Part shown: piece after piece, positions 56,427 to 64,000 of the stretch | Numbering within the stretch: the stretch's first letter is position 1 | Layout of the letters: every line of letters begins with the position of its first letter | NCBI GenBank assembly: GCA_024699715.1 | Contig: JANPRD010000003.1 | Coordinates: 1 to 64,000, forward strand | Length of the DNA stretch: 64,000 nt | Direction of reading: 5' to 3' | Source: Candidatus Methanophagales archaeon | GTDB lineage: Archaea; Halobacteriota; Syntropharchaeia; Alkanophagales; Methanospirareceae | The notes under the pieces: generated by a model | Told to the model about the DNA's origin: nothing | Seen by the model: the letters and a program-made list of their open reading frames with translations, nothing else | Database searches by the model: none | Program-made: the position numbers and the translations under genes

Positions 56427-57526
56427 TTGAGCGTGAAAGGAAGGCTAATTGACGCTTTCGGCAGGGAAATAACGAGTCTGCGTTTCGCTCTCACGAGCAG
56501 GTGCAACTTGAACTGCATTTATTGTCATGCGGAAGGGGAAGAGCGTGGTGGTGGCGACGCCGCAAGAGAAATCAGTGCGGATTTGGTTGTGAAGGTTGCG
56601 AAGGTCGCTTCTCAGCGCTTCTCCGTGCGGAAGGTGAAGTTTTCGGGTGGCGAGCCTCTCTTGCGAGGAGACCTTGCTGAAATAATTCAGCGAATCCGTG
56701 CTTACGAGGACGAAATCAGCCTCACGACAAACGGCACTTTACTGCGTGAAAGAGCGAGCGAGCTTGCGGATGCCGGTCTTGACCGTGTGAATGTCAGCCT
56801 TGACACGCTCAACCCAGAGAAATATGACTTCATAACGAGGACAAAGGGGAATTTAAGCAAGGTAATAGATGGAATTTACGCTGCTGTTGATGCAAATCTC
56901 ACGCCTGTGAAGCTGAATATGGTGCTATTGAAGGGGATAAATGATGGAGAAATATGGGAGATGATGGATTTTGTGAGGGATTTCAACGGAAAGAATGGAA
57001 AAGATGCGTTGATTTTGCAGTTAATAGAATTAATGCCTTTCTTCGGCATCTATTCATCTCACCGCTCTCACGCTTACGAACACTTACGCACACGAACACG
57101 AAGCCGTGGTGGTGAAGGCGTAGCGGAGGAGGGGGCGGAAGGGGAAGGAAAGGAAGCGGGGGAGAAGAGAGGGGGAAGGGGAGCGGGGGTAAAGAGGCGT
57201 ATGAGCGAGTTGATTTTTCGAAAATAGAGGAGATGCTGCGTTCTAAGGCGAAAGCGGTTGCAGTGAGAGCTCTTCAACGCAGGAGGAAGTATTTTTTAGA
57301 TGGATTGACCGTAGAAGTTGTGAGACCGATGGACAATTCCGCATTTTGCATGCATTGTAAGCGTCTCCGCATCACTTCTGACGGTAAAATAAAGCCCTGC
57401 CTGCTCAGAAATGACAATTTAGTGCCTTTATGTGAAGATGAAGATTGTATTGCGGAGAAATTGATGTATGCAATGCAGATAAGAAAGCCTTTTTACATGC
57501 CAGCAGCGAATAAGGGAGGATATTAG
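56427..57526 (+). CDS. moaA: GTP 3',8-cyclase MoaA, frameshifted, with a low-complexity insert
   Basis: The radical SAM motif CNLNCIYCH, FSGGEPLLRGDL and LTTNGTLL are in the first frame (TTG at 56427 after GGAGGGGAGG, or GTG at 56433). At about 57087-57199 a Gly/Glu/Ala/Arg-rich stretch is inserted; the frame ends at 57227 and the protein continues in another frame with MHCKRLRITSDGKIKPCLLR, the C-terminal Fe-S ligands. MoaA forms cPMP precursor for molybdopterin/tungstopterin. Break and insert are adjacent, so slippage in the repeat DNA is the likely cause. Confidence 0.88.
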
Positions 57527-57543
57527 CAGAGTTTTTTAGCAAA

Positions 57544-57588
57544 AGTGATTCCCTCTCTATTTAGGAGAGGCTAACCAAAAAAATCACT
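57544..57588 (+). terminator. Nested hairpin after moaA
   Basis: AGTGATT (57544-57550) pairs with AATCACT (57582-57588), and inside them CCTCTC pairs with GAGAGG. A strong fold 18 bases after the moaA stop; terminator or RNA element end. Confidence 0.45.
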
Positions 57589-57599
57589 CCTTATATGGA

Positions 57600-57745
57600 T
57601 GAAAAAGCCGTGCCCCGATGACTCCACGCAGTTCATACGCCGCCCCTCCCCTTCTCGGGTGCGGGCATGTCGGTTTCCCTACGGCTCTTCCTTCCGGTTA
57701 GCTTCGCCACTGGGACACCCATCGGGACTCACTCGACGAAGGGAC
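57600..57745 (-). ncRNA. Candidate structured RNA in a GC-rich intergenic island
   Basis: A GC-rich block of about 145 bases stands out in the 300-base gap before the secreted protein. On the minus strand AGCCGT (rc of 57681-57686) pairs with ACGGCT (rc of 57606-57611) directly before a run of five T, as in a terminated RNA. An alternative long-range stem pairs CCCGATG (57614-57620) with CATCGGG (57720-57726). It has no coding signal. A riboswitch, small RNA or transposon end are all possible; strand is uncertain. Confidence 0.35.
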
Positions 57746-57845
57746 AGAAAAGCTTTTAAGCAGGTCAATGAATGTAAGGCAGGCATATCGCCATGGTGAT
57801 GGATGAAGGTGAGGCGGTATGCACAACTAATAGGAGGTGATGAAA

Positions 57846-58370
57846 ATGGAGAAAATGAAGGCGATAGTTTTTGGGGTCTTACTTGTGGCTGCTGTTGCTG
57901 CTGTCGGGGCACTTATGGTCTCAGCCATGGGCTCCCAAAATGATGCTAACGACCCTGCTTCTGATAACTCTGAACTGTCCGCACTCGCCGGAGCAGGAGG
58001 CACTTTCTGCATAGAAATCTCCGGAGAATGTGGTAATTTCAAGCTCAGTTATGCTACTATCGGTCCATACACGATTTTACAAGGGGACAGATACGGATGT
58101 GGTTATCCTTGTCCTGTTCATGGCGTTCTATATCCTAACGAGACACATTACATCATAGGTCTTCACAGCTATCCGGTAATAGATAGCGGATATGCAGGAT
58201 GTGATTATCGGGGAGTTCTCGATAAAAAGACACTAACAGGCACAGTGTATTGTAACAATCCTCAGTTTGGAACTCAATGTAAGTATACATGGAAGGTAGT
58301 TCCATGTCCATCCAGTTCAGAAGTAACCACATGCGAAGGTTGCTTTGACCCTTCTATGCCACCTAAATAG
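57846..58370 (+). CDS. Secreted Cys-rich protein of unknown function
   Basis: The protein has about 174 residues. GGAGG eight bases before ATG 57846 fixes the start. A signal peptide (AIVFGVLLVAAVAAVGALMV) is followed by a short Asp/Asn/Ser linker and a compact domain with about ten Cys (FCIEISGEC, YGCGYPCPVHG, AGCDYRG, TVYCNNPQFGTQC, CEGCFDP), suggesting disulfides outside the cell. A TATA-like AGCTTTTAAGCAGG lies about 85 bases upstream, giving a long leader. I do not recognise the family. Confidence 0.7.
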   Translation: MEKMKAIVFGVLLVAAVAAVGALMVSAMGSQNDANDPASDNSELSALAGAGGTFCIEISGECGNFKLSYATIGPYTILQGDRYGCGYPCPVHGVLYPNETHYIIGLHSYPVIDSGYAGCDYRGVLDKKTLTGTVYCNNPQFGTQCKYTWKVVPCPSSSEVTTCEGCFDPSMPPK

Positions 58371-58505
58371 TCTAACCTGAACGGTCTAAATAACTACACT
58401 CTAATATATCGTATTTTATTTTTTCCCTAAATTAAATGAGTTTGCCTTTTGAACGTTATGATAATATAAGCCCCTACATCCCGCCACGCTTTCTTGGTCT
58501 TGAAA

Positions 58506-59459
58506 TTAGTAAGAGCATTCGTTGTTTATTTTGCATATTCGCACTTCAGCGTCCCAGCCGAGAGCGTTCCAAGCGGATTCAACTTCACGAGCCTGCTCCT
58601 CGCTTTCAACGAGTGCAACATAAGAAGGGCCTGTTCCCGAGAGGGAGACGCCTTTCACGCCGCATTCAAGCGCAACGAGCATCGGCTCAGCAGAGAATCC
58701 GAGTGCTGCGGTGTAGAGGAAGCCGTTAAGCGTCATCGCAGTCTCAAACTCACCTCGCATCGCCGCCTCAAATGCGAGAGCGACCCAAGGGGCGACGATT
58801 CTTGCACGCCTCACATTCGTCTCTGCGGTGAAAGCCTTCTCACGAGGTATAAGCACTAATGCGAGACCTTCCCGCTCCTCTCTTTTTAAGAGAAGCATTC
58901 GCTTGTTGTCAGTCACGACGAAACCGCCGAGCATAGAGGCACAAGCATCGTCAAAAGCGCCTGTGATTGAAACGCCGACCTCCTTCGCAGTGAGCGCTCC
59001 GAGCCGTATGGCATCAAGCACATCCATCTCATCCTTCTTCCCGAGAGCGTCAAGCGTCGCTGCGATTGTTGCGTTCGCCGCCGCACTGCTGCTCTTCAAT
59101 CCGCTTCCGAGAGGAATCTCGCTCCTCGTCCGCACAAATGCAGACGGCGGAAAGCCAAATCTTCGCAGCACCGCTTCAACGCAACGCTCAATTAAAGATG
59201 TGTCGGCTGAAGGCTCCCCCTCAATCTCCCCCCTCACTCCTCTCGCTCCTTCCACAGCCTCTTCCACTGCCCTTTCCTCCGCTCCTTCAGCTCCTTCAAC
59301 CCCTTCAACTTCTCCTCGCACTTCGTGCAAGTCCTCTCCGACTTCAACCTCCGCTTCTGTCCAGAGGTCAAGCCCGAAAGCCGCACCTTTGAATGTTGCA
59401 ATCGCATTTATGATTGTTCCTGCACCGCTTGCCCTCCCGTATCCTTTCCTTCTGACCAT
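58506..59459 (-). CDS. aroK: Archaeal (GHMP-type) shikimate kinase with a low-complexity insert
   Basis: The protein has about 317 residues from MVRRKGYGRASGAG. GRASGAGTIINAIATFKGAA and the ATP-binding EIPLGSGLKSSSAAANATI mark the archaeal shikimate kinase, unrelated to bacterial AroK. LSGTGPSYVALV is the third GHMP motif. Residues about 40-84 are a Glu/Gly/Val/Ala repeat (59208-59342) that breaks the first beta sheet region, not present in the family I know. It phosphorylates shikimate for aromatic amino acids. It overlaps the next upstream gene by about 50 bases. Confidence 0.88.
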   Translation of the reverse strand: MVRRKGYGRASGAGTIINAIATFKGAAFGLDLWTEAEVEVGEDLHEVRGEVEGVEGAEGAEERAVEEAVEGARGVRGEIEGEPSADTSLIERCVEAVLRRFGFPPSAFVRTRSEIPLGSGLKSSSAAANATIAATLDALGKKDEMDVLDAIRLGALTAKEVGVSITGAFDDACASMLGGFVVTDNKRMLLLKREEREGLALVLIPREKAFTAETNVRRARIVAPWVALAFEAAMRGEFETAMTLNGFLYTAALGFSAEPMLVALECGVKGVSLSGTGPSYVALVESEEQAREVESAWNALGWDAEVRICKINNECSY

Positions 59460-59884
59460 TTCCGCACCCACCTCTCTATCTGCTTCGTCGGATTAAGCAC
59501 AATAACACGCTCAAAAGGAGAATATTTCGCATATTTTAACGCCTTTTTATACGCATCCGTCATCTCTTCCGTGTTTATTACCGTCGTAACGACAAGTTTA
59601 TCCCCCTCTGACCTGCAACAAACAGTGTATTTCCTCGTTGAGAACCTTATGTTCTTGCTCACACTCCTCGCACCACTCTTCACACTTTTACTCATGCCTT
59701 CTTCAGCACTCTCTTCCTCATCTGTGCGTTCAAGATACTTGCCAGAACAGACAACATTTCCGACAATATTCGCAATCACTTCACCTGATATTTTGCGATA
59801 TTCTCTCGGTTTCCGCTCAAGAAGCCTCTCAACTGCATGCCTCGTAATCACTATTTTCGCAATTTTGCCTCTTAATGCATCCAT
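59408..59884 (-). CDS. DUF4258-like protein between argH and aroK
   Basis: The protein has 158 residues. The start IVITRHAVERLLERK and the later FSTRKYTVCCRSEGDKLVVT, then TTVIN, resemble DUF4258 proteins (RelE-like beta fold, His near the N-terminus). An Glu/Ser/Lys-rich stretch (about 55-73) interrupts it. It overlaps argH upstream by 13 bases and aroK downstream, so it sits in a tight three-gene unit. Role unknown; a toxin-like RNase or a simple operon passenger are both possible. Confidence 0.6.
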   Translation of the reverse strand: MDALRGKIAKIVITRHAVERLLERKPREYRKISGEVIANIVGNVVCSGKYLERTDEEESAEEGMSKSVKSGARSVSKNIRFSTRKYTVCCRSEGDKLVVTTVINTEEMTDAYKKALKYAKYSPFERVIVLNPTKQIERWVRKWSEGKDTGGQAVQEQS

Positions 59885-61334
59885 TTCTCAACTTCTCGCT
59901 CAAGACCCTCCAAACTTTCCCTTATTTTCGCCTCCATTCTCTCAACTTCTCGCTCATCCTTTAGCAAATCCTTCTCTCTTGATTTTAACGCTCGCAGGAT
60001 TTCCTCACGAGCAGGACCGCCTCTCGTCTTGCGACGCTCAACATTCTTGCGGACATCCAACGCTTCTTCCGCCGCAGTGTCGCTCAACCCGAATTCAGCC
60101 ATTTTCGCCCGCAACGCCTCTCGCATGCTCTCCTCTTCCACCTCCACTGTTCCTGCTCCTGTCCCTTCCGCTGCTGATGAGTTGAAACGCTGCTGCGACA
60201 GAGGAAGCGACGATGCGGTGTGCCGTTCTGAACGCAATTCCCCGCTCACGGACGAGCGTGTCTGCAACTTCAGTGGCGAAAGTTCCGCCCTTTTCCGCCT
60301 CCTCTGCCATTCTTTCACGAATGAACTCGCATCCCTCAAGCATCTTCGTCAAGACTTCAATGGAAGAGAGCGTCGTCCTCACAGCGTTCAAGAGGTGAGG
60401 CGTCGCCTCCTGCAAGTCTCGGTTGTAAGAGAAAGGTAGCGCTTTCAAAATGCAAAGAACGGCGGTAAGGCAGCCGAATACCGTGCCTGCTTTTGCTCGC
60501 ACAAGCTCTGCGAAGTCAGGATTCCGCTTCTGCGGCATAATTGAGCTTCCGCTTGTGAGCGTATCTGGAAGCCTCACGAATTTGAACTCTGCACTGCTCC
60601 ACAAAATCAGCTCCTCTGCGAGCCTTGAAGCGTTCAGCATGACATTTGCGAAGCAGGAAATCGCCTCAACGATGAAATCTCTTGCGCTTACCGCATCCAT
60701 CGTGTTCTCAATAATCCCGTCAAAGCCGAGAAGAGTGGCAGTTCGCTCCCTTTTTATTGGGAAACCTGTGCCTGCGAGGGCTGCTGCGCCGAGAGGACTG
60801 CGATTCACTCGCTTGAAAGCGTCGCAAATGCGCTCAAAATCCCTTGCGAAAGCGTCGTGGTGTGCGATTAAATGGTGAGCGAGTGTCGTCGGCTGTGCAT
60901 GCTGTAAGTGCGTGTATCCCGGCATGAGCGTCTCAATTTCCTGCGAAGCTCGGAGAAGAAGTGTGCGACGGAGTGCGAGCAGTGCCTTCGCAACGCCAAT
61001 TAATTCATCCCGAAGCGCAATTCTTATGCAAGTTGCGACTTCATCGTTACGACTGCGTGCAGTATGCATCCTTCCGCCGACATCCTCGCCCAATCTTTTG
61101 AATTAGTGTTGCTTCAATCGCAGTATGCACATCCTCATGCCTCGGCAGTTCCTTCGCTAAAAATTCATCGCTTCGCCTCTTCAAATCGCCCAACGCAGCG
61201 AGAATCGCTCTCACTTCTTCCCTTTTGAGAATGCCTTGCTCCGCAAGCATCACAACATGCGCCTCGTCCACAAGGATGTCTGCGTTGAAAATCCACCTGT
61301 CCGCCTCCAAAGACTTCAGAAAATCTCCTTCCAT
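59872..61334 (-). CDS. argH: Argininosuccinate lyase, two frameshifts
   Basis: The first frame (61334-61047) has WIFNADILVDEAHVVMLAEQ and EDVHTAIEATLIQKIG; after a break near 61090 the second continues GEDVGGRMHTARSRNDEVAT, LMPGYTHLQHAQP and the active-site loop GSSIMPQKRNPD. Near 60185 a second break leads to the C-terminal helices (DVRKNVERRKTRGGP). The N-terminal stretch before Trp is shorter than usual. A small Ser/Ala/Gly/Glu insert sits at the second break. It cleaves argininosuccinate to arginine and fumarate. argC (29643) and carA/carB are elsewhere in the window. Confidence 0.9.
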
Positions 61335-61437
61335 ATAATAGTGTAAAAGGAGACGCTTAAGGAAACTTCGCTCTTAACGGCGAAAGAGGTAGAATAGGCA
61401 GAGAAGAGTGGGAAGCGGAAGGATAGGGAAAGGAAAG

Positions 61438-62409
61438 ATGACAGAAGCAGAAAAAGCGGCGAGTGTCAGCGAGGAATTGAGCGTTGATGAGATAAGAGAA
61501 GCATTCAAGGCAGCGAACCCGAAGTTTTACGAGAGGTATGTTCAGATTGACGACAGCGACGAGTTTTTCAGGTTCATGCACAAGCCCATCCGAAGCAGCA
61601 TCCGTGTGAACACACTTAAGGCGGAATTGGATGAAGTTGTGGAGAGGTTGAGCGAGGAATTTGTCTTGGAGAGGGTGCCGTGGTGCGAAGAAGGCTTCTT
61701 CATAAACACTGAAAATTTCGGAAATATCCCAGAACACCGCCTCGGCATCATTTTCACGCAAGAATCCGCATCAATGATTCCACCTGTTGTGATGGAACTC
61801 GCACCCGGAATGAAAGTGCTTGACATCGCTGCCGCTCCAGGCGCAAAAACGACGCAAATCGCTCAATATATGCGGAATGAAGGCTGCATAATCGCAAACG
61901 ATGTGAAAATGAAGCGTTTAAACATCTTAATATCAAATCTTCAGCGCTGTGGTGTGTTGATTGCTCGTGTGACGATGAAGGATGGTCGCTATTTCGGCAG
62001 ATTTGAGGGGAAATTTGATGCTGTTCTTGTTGATGTTCCATGCAGTAATGTCGGAATGATTCGCAAAAACTTCAAGTATTTGAAATATTGGCGTGCTGGA
62101 GAGGTGAAAAGGCTCTCAAAACTGCAAAAGGGACTGATTCTCGCAGGTTTCAGGGCGTTGAAGGAAGGAGGCGTCTTAGTTTACTCAACTTGCACGCTTG
62201 ACCCTGCGGAGAACGAGGCGGTTGTGGATTTCCTGCTTCGTGAGACGGATGCGGAGATTGAAGATGTGAGGCTTCCGCTGCGAAGGCATCAGCCGTTTTT
62301 GAAGTTTGAAGGCGAGGAATTCAGCGAGGAATTGCGTAAATGCCTCAGAATTCACCCGCAGGACAACGACACTGAGGGATTTTTCATTGCGAAAATCAGG
62401 AAACCTTAG
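61438..62409 (+). CDS. NSUN/RsmB-type RNA (cytosine-5) methyltransferase
   Basis: The protein has 323 residues. The SAM site is VLDIAAAPGAKTTQIAQYM. The release cysteine Cys202 lies in DVPCSNVG and the nucleophile Cys252 in YSTCTLDPAENE, both positions intact. This family forms m5C in tRNA or rRNA. The Met at 61438 is the first after an AAAGG stretch; a longer frame to 61408 exists. The next gene encodes a PUA-like domain that in other species is often fused to this enzyme. Confidence 0.9.
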   Translation: MTEAEKAASVSEELSVDEIREAFKAANPKFYERYVQIDDSDEFFRFMHKPIRSSIRVNTLKAELDEVVERLSEEFVLERVPWCEEGFFINTENFGNIPEHRLGIIFTQESASMIPPVVMELAPGMKVLDIAAAPGAKTTQIAQYMRNEGCIIANDVKMKRLNILISNLQRCGVLIARVTMKDGRYFGRFEGKFDAVLVDVPCSNVGMIRKNFKYLKYWRAGEVKRLSKLQKGLILAGFRALKEGGVLVYSTCTLDPAENEAVVDFLLRETDAEIEDVRLPLRRHQPFLKFEGEEFSEELRKCLRIHPQDNDTEGFFIAKIRKP

Positions 62410-62414
62410 CGAAA

Positions 62415-62840
62415 ATGATGAAAAATGATGCTATCCGAAGGGCATTTCAACTATTAAAAGAGCAGTTCGGCGTTGAGGAAAGCGAATTAGAATTCAAACT
62501 GAGAGAACGAGGTCGTGGCAAGTTGTATGCGTTCAAGGAATGCCCCCAGCTCGGCGATGCGGGAGCGGAGAAGCACGCAGGCATTTACTTCGGAAAGCTT
62601 GAGAAGGATGGTTTGCGACTCTCAATTGAGGGTAGCTTTCTCGTGGGTGCGAAGGCTCGTAGAGGCGTTTTGAATTTGAGCGACGAAGAGGCGAGGAAGT
62701 GGCTTCGTGGCGAGGACTTGGAGAGCGATGTCAAGGGATATGTGATTTTGAAGTGGCGTTCTTATTTCTTGGGATGCGGAAAAGGAAACGGTAAATTCAT
62801 AAAAAATTTCGTGCCGAAGGAGAGGAGGTTGTCGTCGTGA
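62415..62840 (+). CDS. PUA-like RNA-binding protein, partner of the NSUN methyltransferase
   Basis: The protein has 141 residues. The C-terminal WLRGEDLESDVKGYVILKWR, then FLGCGKGNGKFIKNFVPKE, is the small PUA-like module seen at the end of RsmF/NOP2-type methyltransferases, here as a separate protein. It lies 5 bases after the methyltransferase stop, so the two are co-expressed and probably act together on RNA. Its stop shares bases with the MazG start. Confidence 0.78.
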   Translation: MMKNDAIRRAFQLLKEQFGVEESELEFKLRERGRGKLYAFKECPQLGDAGAEKHAGIYFGKLEKDGLRLSIEGSFLVGAKARRGVLNLSDEEARKWLRGEDLESDVKGYVILKWRSYFLGCGKGNGKFIKNFVPKERRLSS

Positions 62841-63132
62841 TGGAACTGAGAGCGTTTCAGCGCCACATGGATGAATTGTATGGCATGAAAGACAGAAGGA
62901 GAGGGGCGGAAAAGACGCTTTTTGGCTTGCAGAAGAGATAGGAGAGCTTTTCAGGAGCGTCCGCAAGGGTAAGAAAGAGGAAATAGAGGAAGAATTTGCG
63001 GATGTCGTCGCTTGGATTTTCTCCGCTGCGAATGTCCTTGGCGTTGACTTGCAGGAGGCGGTCTTGCGAAAATACGGGGTGGCATGCCCTAAATGCGGCA
63101 AGAAGCCTTGCGAGTGCGTAGAGGGTGAATGA
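62840..63132 (+). CDS. MazG-like nucleotide pyrophosphohydrolase with zinc-binding tail, frameshifted
   Basis: The start MELRAFQRHMDELYGMKDRR (ATG at 62840, overlapping the previous stop) and EEIEEEFADVVAWIFSAANV are the MazG-type helices with the Glu/Asp metal ligands. A missing T in CTTTTTGG near 62918 breaks the frame; restoring it reads TLFWLAEEIGELFRSVRKGK. A tail KYGVACPKCGKKPCEC, a CxxC-x4-CxC zinc motif, ends the protein, as in archaeal and some bacterial members. It removes non-canonical NTPs. The homopolymer position of the break suggests sequencing error. Confidence 0.8.
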
Positions 63133-63151
63133 GAAGAGGAGCGAAGTTAAA

Positions 63152-64000
63152 ATGCGTCTGCGTAGGAGGCGAATAGGCGTTTATATCTGCCACTGTGGCT
63201 CGAATATTGCGGGGACTGTTGATGTTAAGGATGTGAGGGCGTATGCGGAATCGTTACCAAATGTGATTGTTGCTCGTGATTATCCATACTTATGCTCGGA
63301 GCAGGGTCAGGAATTGATAAAAAATGACATTCTTGATTTGAAATTGGATGCTGTGGTTGTTGCGGCATGCTCACCACGCATGCATGAACATACTTTCAGG
63401 AGGGCGATTCGGGATGCTGGAATGAATCCTTACTGCATGGAGCAGGCAAACATAAGGGAGCAATGCTCCTGGGTTCACACGGAGGGGGCGACTGCGAAGG
63501 CGAAAGAAATTGTGCGTTCTGCGGTATTTCGTGTTGCGCTGCTTGAGCCTTTAGAGGAGAAGGAAGTGAGCGTCTTACCCTCTGCATTAGTTCTTGGCGG
63601 TGGAATTGCGGGCATTCAAGCGGCTTTAGACATTGCGAATGCGGGATTCAAGGTCTATTTAGTGGAGAAATCCCCCTCAATCGGCGGACACATGGCTCAA
63701 CTCGACAAAACTTTTCCTACTTTAGACTGCTCCGCATGCATTCTAACGCCTAAAATGTCTGAAATTGAGCATCACGAGAACATAGAATTGCTGACTTACT
63801 CTGAAGTTGAGGGCGTTGAGGGTTTTGTTGGGAATTTCAAGGTGAGAGTTCGTCGCAAGGCACGCTTCGTCGACGAGGAAAAATGCACTGGATGCGGTCT
63901 CTGTGCGGAGGCATGCAGGCTTTCAGGGAAAATTCCTGACGAATTCAATGCAGGCATGAAGAAGAGGAGTGCGATATACATACCGTTTCCGCAGGCAGTT
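63152..64000 (+). CDS. hdrA: CoB-CoM heterodisulfide reductase subunit A (HdrA), cut by the window end
   Basis: The first 283 residues are visible. IGVYICHCGSNIAG is the HdrA N-terminus, with the Cys-x-Cys; FAD binding is in ALVLGGGIAGIQAALDIANA; DCSACILTPKM follows; then the ferredoxin-type CTGCGLCAEAC. HdrA carries FAD and Fe-S clusters and splits electrons between ferredoxin and the CoM-S-S-CoB heterodisulfide in methanogens and their relatives. GTG at 63125 is an alternative start. The rest of the gene lies outside the window. Confidence 0.93.
   Translation, partial: MRLRRRRIGVYICHCGSNIAGTVDVKDVRAYAESLPNVIVARDYPYLCSEQGQELIKNDILDLKLDAVVVAACSPRMHEHTFRRAIRDAGMNPYCMEQANIREQCSWVHTEGATAKAKEIVRSAVFRVALLEPLEEKEVSVLPSALVLGGGIAGIQAALDIANAGFKVYLVEKSPSIGGHMAQLDKTFPTLDCSACILTPKMSEIEHHENIELLTYSEVEGVEGFVGNFKVRVRRKARFVDEEKCTGCGLCAEACRLSGKIPDEFNAGMKKRSAIYIPFPQAV

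Noticed and set aside
57600-57745. Group II intron domain V or RNase P in the island
   Set aside because: GAGCCGTAGG has no matching CGGTTC partner at the right distance, and conserved RNase P elements are not visible.
57599-57799. Open frame over the GC-rich island
   Set aside because: Coding appearance comes from inverted repeats; no start signal, Arg/Ser/Pro-rich, no family.

Overview
The window reads as a chromosomal segment of an anaerobic euryarchaeon of the methanogen/methane- or alkane-oxidiser type. The evidence is a methanofuran enzyme (MfnB), a tetrahydromethanopterin-type dihydroneopterin aldolase (MptD-like), archaeal riboflavin synthase and lumazine synthase, archaeosine tRNA-guanine transglycosylase, replication factor C large subunit with a PIP box, KEOPS subunits (Pcc1, Kae1/TsaD), the DUF39-CBS homocysteine-forming protein, GHMP-type archaeal shikimate kinase and, at the right edge, the heterodisulfide reductase flavoprotein HdrA. 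Archaeal TATA-like boxes lie about 25 bases upstream of the 5S rRNA and tRNA genes. Assignment to an ANME-1-like or related lineage is inference.

Layout. 1-10724 is an exact head-to-tail duplication of about 5.35 kb: the 3' part of an MjaI-like restriction endonuclease, a TlyA-like rRNA methyltransferase, a radical SAM-TRAM protein, 5S rRNA, carA, an RNase H-SWIM fusion and a toxin/DUF2283 pair. In the second copy the endonuclease is beheaded by the junction and the TlyA and RNase H genes are frameshifted. 10725-16178 carries housekeeping and cofactor genes (mfnB, rpiA, rfcL, mptD, tgtA). 16285-24321 is accessory: a NosD-like beta-helix protein, two glycosyltransferases, an AT-rich HEPN gene, and a degenerate TnpB-like gene followed by a cluster of RNA hairpins. 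24432-35714 has pcc1, a sugar nucleotidylyltransferase-mannose-6-phosphate isomerase fusion, an M20 peptidase, tRNA-Thr, argC, leuCD/hacAB, an FkbM methyltransferase, a PLP aminotransferase and tsaD. 35837-43121 has a broken phospholipase D-like gene, a KaiC-like ATPase, an orphan ABC ATPase, MscS, DUF39-CBS and a radical SAM protein. 43317-45053 is ribC-ribH, split by a toxin/DUF2283 cassette whose outer edge repeats the last 34 bases of the ribC coding sequence. Then come carB, a GT-B glycosyltransferase with a 1295-residue GT-GH130 fusion, a metal ABC transporter with a divergent NikR-like regulator, moaA, a candidate structured RNA, a Cys-rich secreted protein, aroK-DUF4258-argH, an NSUN methyltransferase with its PUA-like partner, MazG, and hdrA (cut by the window end).

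Two properties cut across the window. First, many conserved single-copy genes (rpiA, rfcL, tgtA, argC, argH, tsaD, carB, moaA, znuA, mazG and the nucleotidylyltransferase fusion) are broken by one or more frameshifts, far too many for a living cell unless they are consensus errors or recoded. Second, several conserved enzymes carry low-complexity Glu/Gly/Ala/Val-rich insertions in the middle of otherwise normal domains. The strongest candidates for new biology are the cassette insertion at the ribC 3' end, the TnpB-like protein with a changed catalytic Glu and a structured downstream RNA, and a mannose-centred gene set (nucleotidylyltransferase-ManA fusion, several glycosyltransferases, GT-GH130 fusion).
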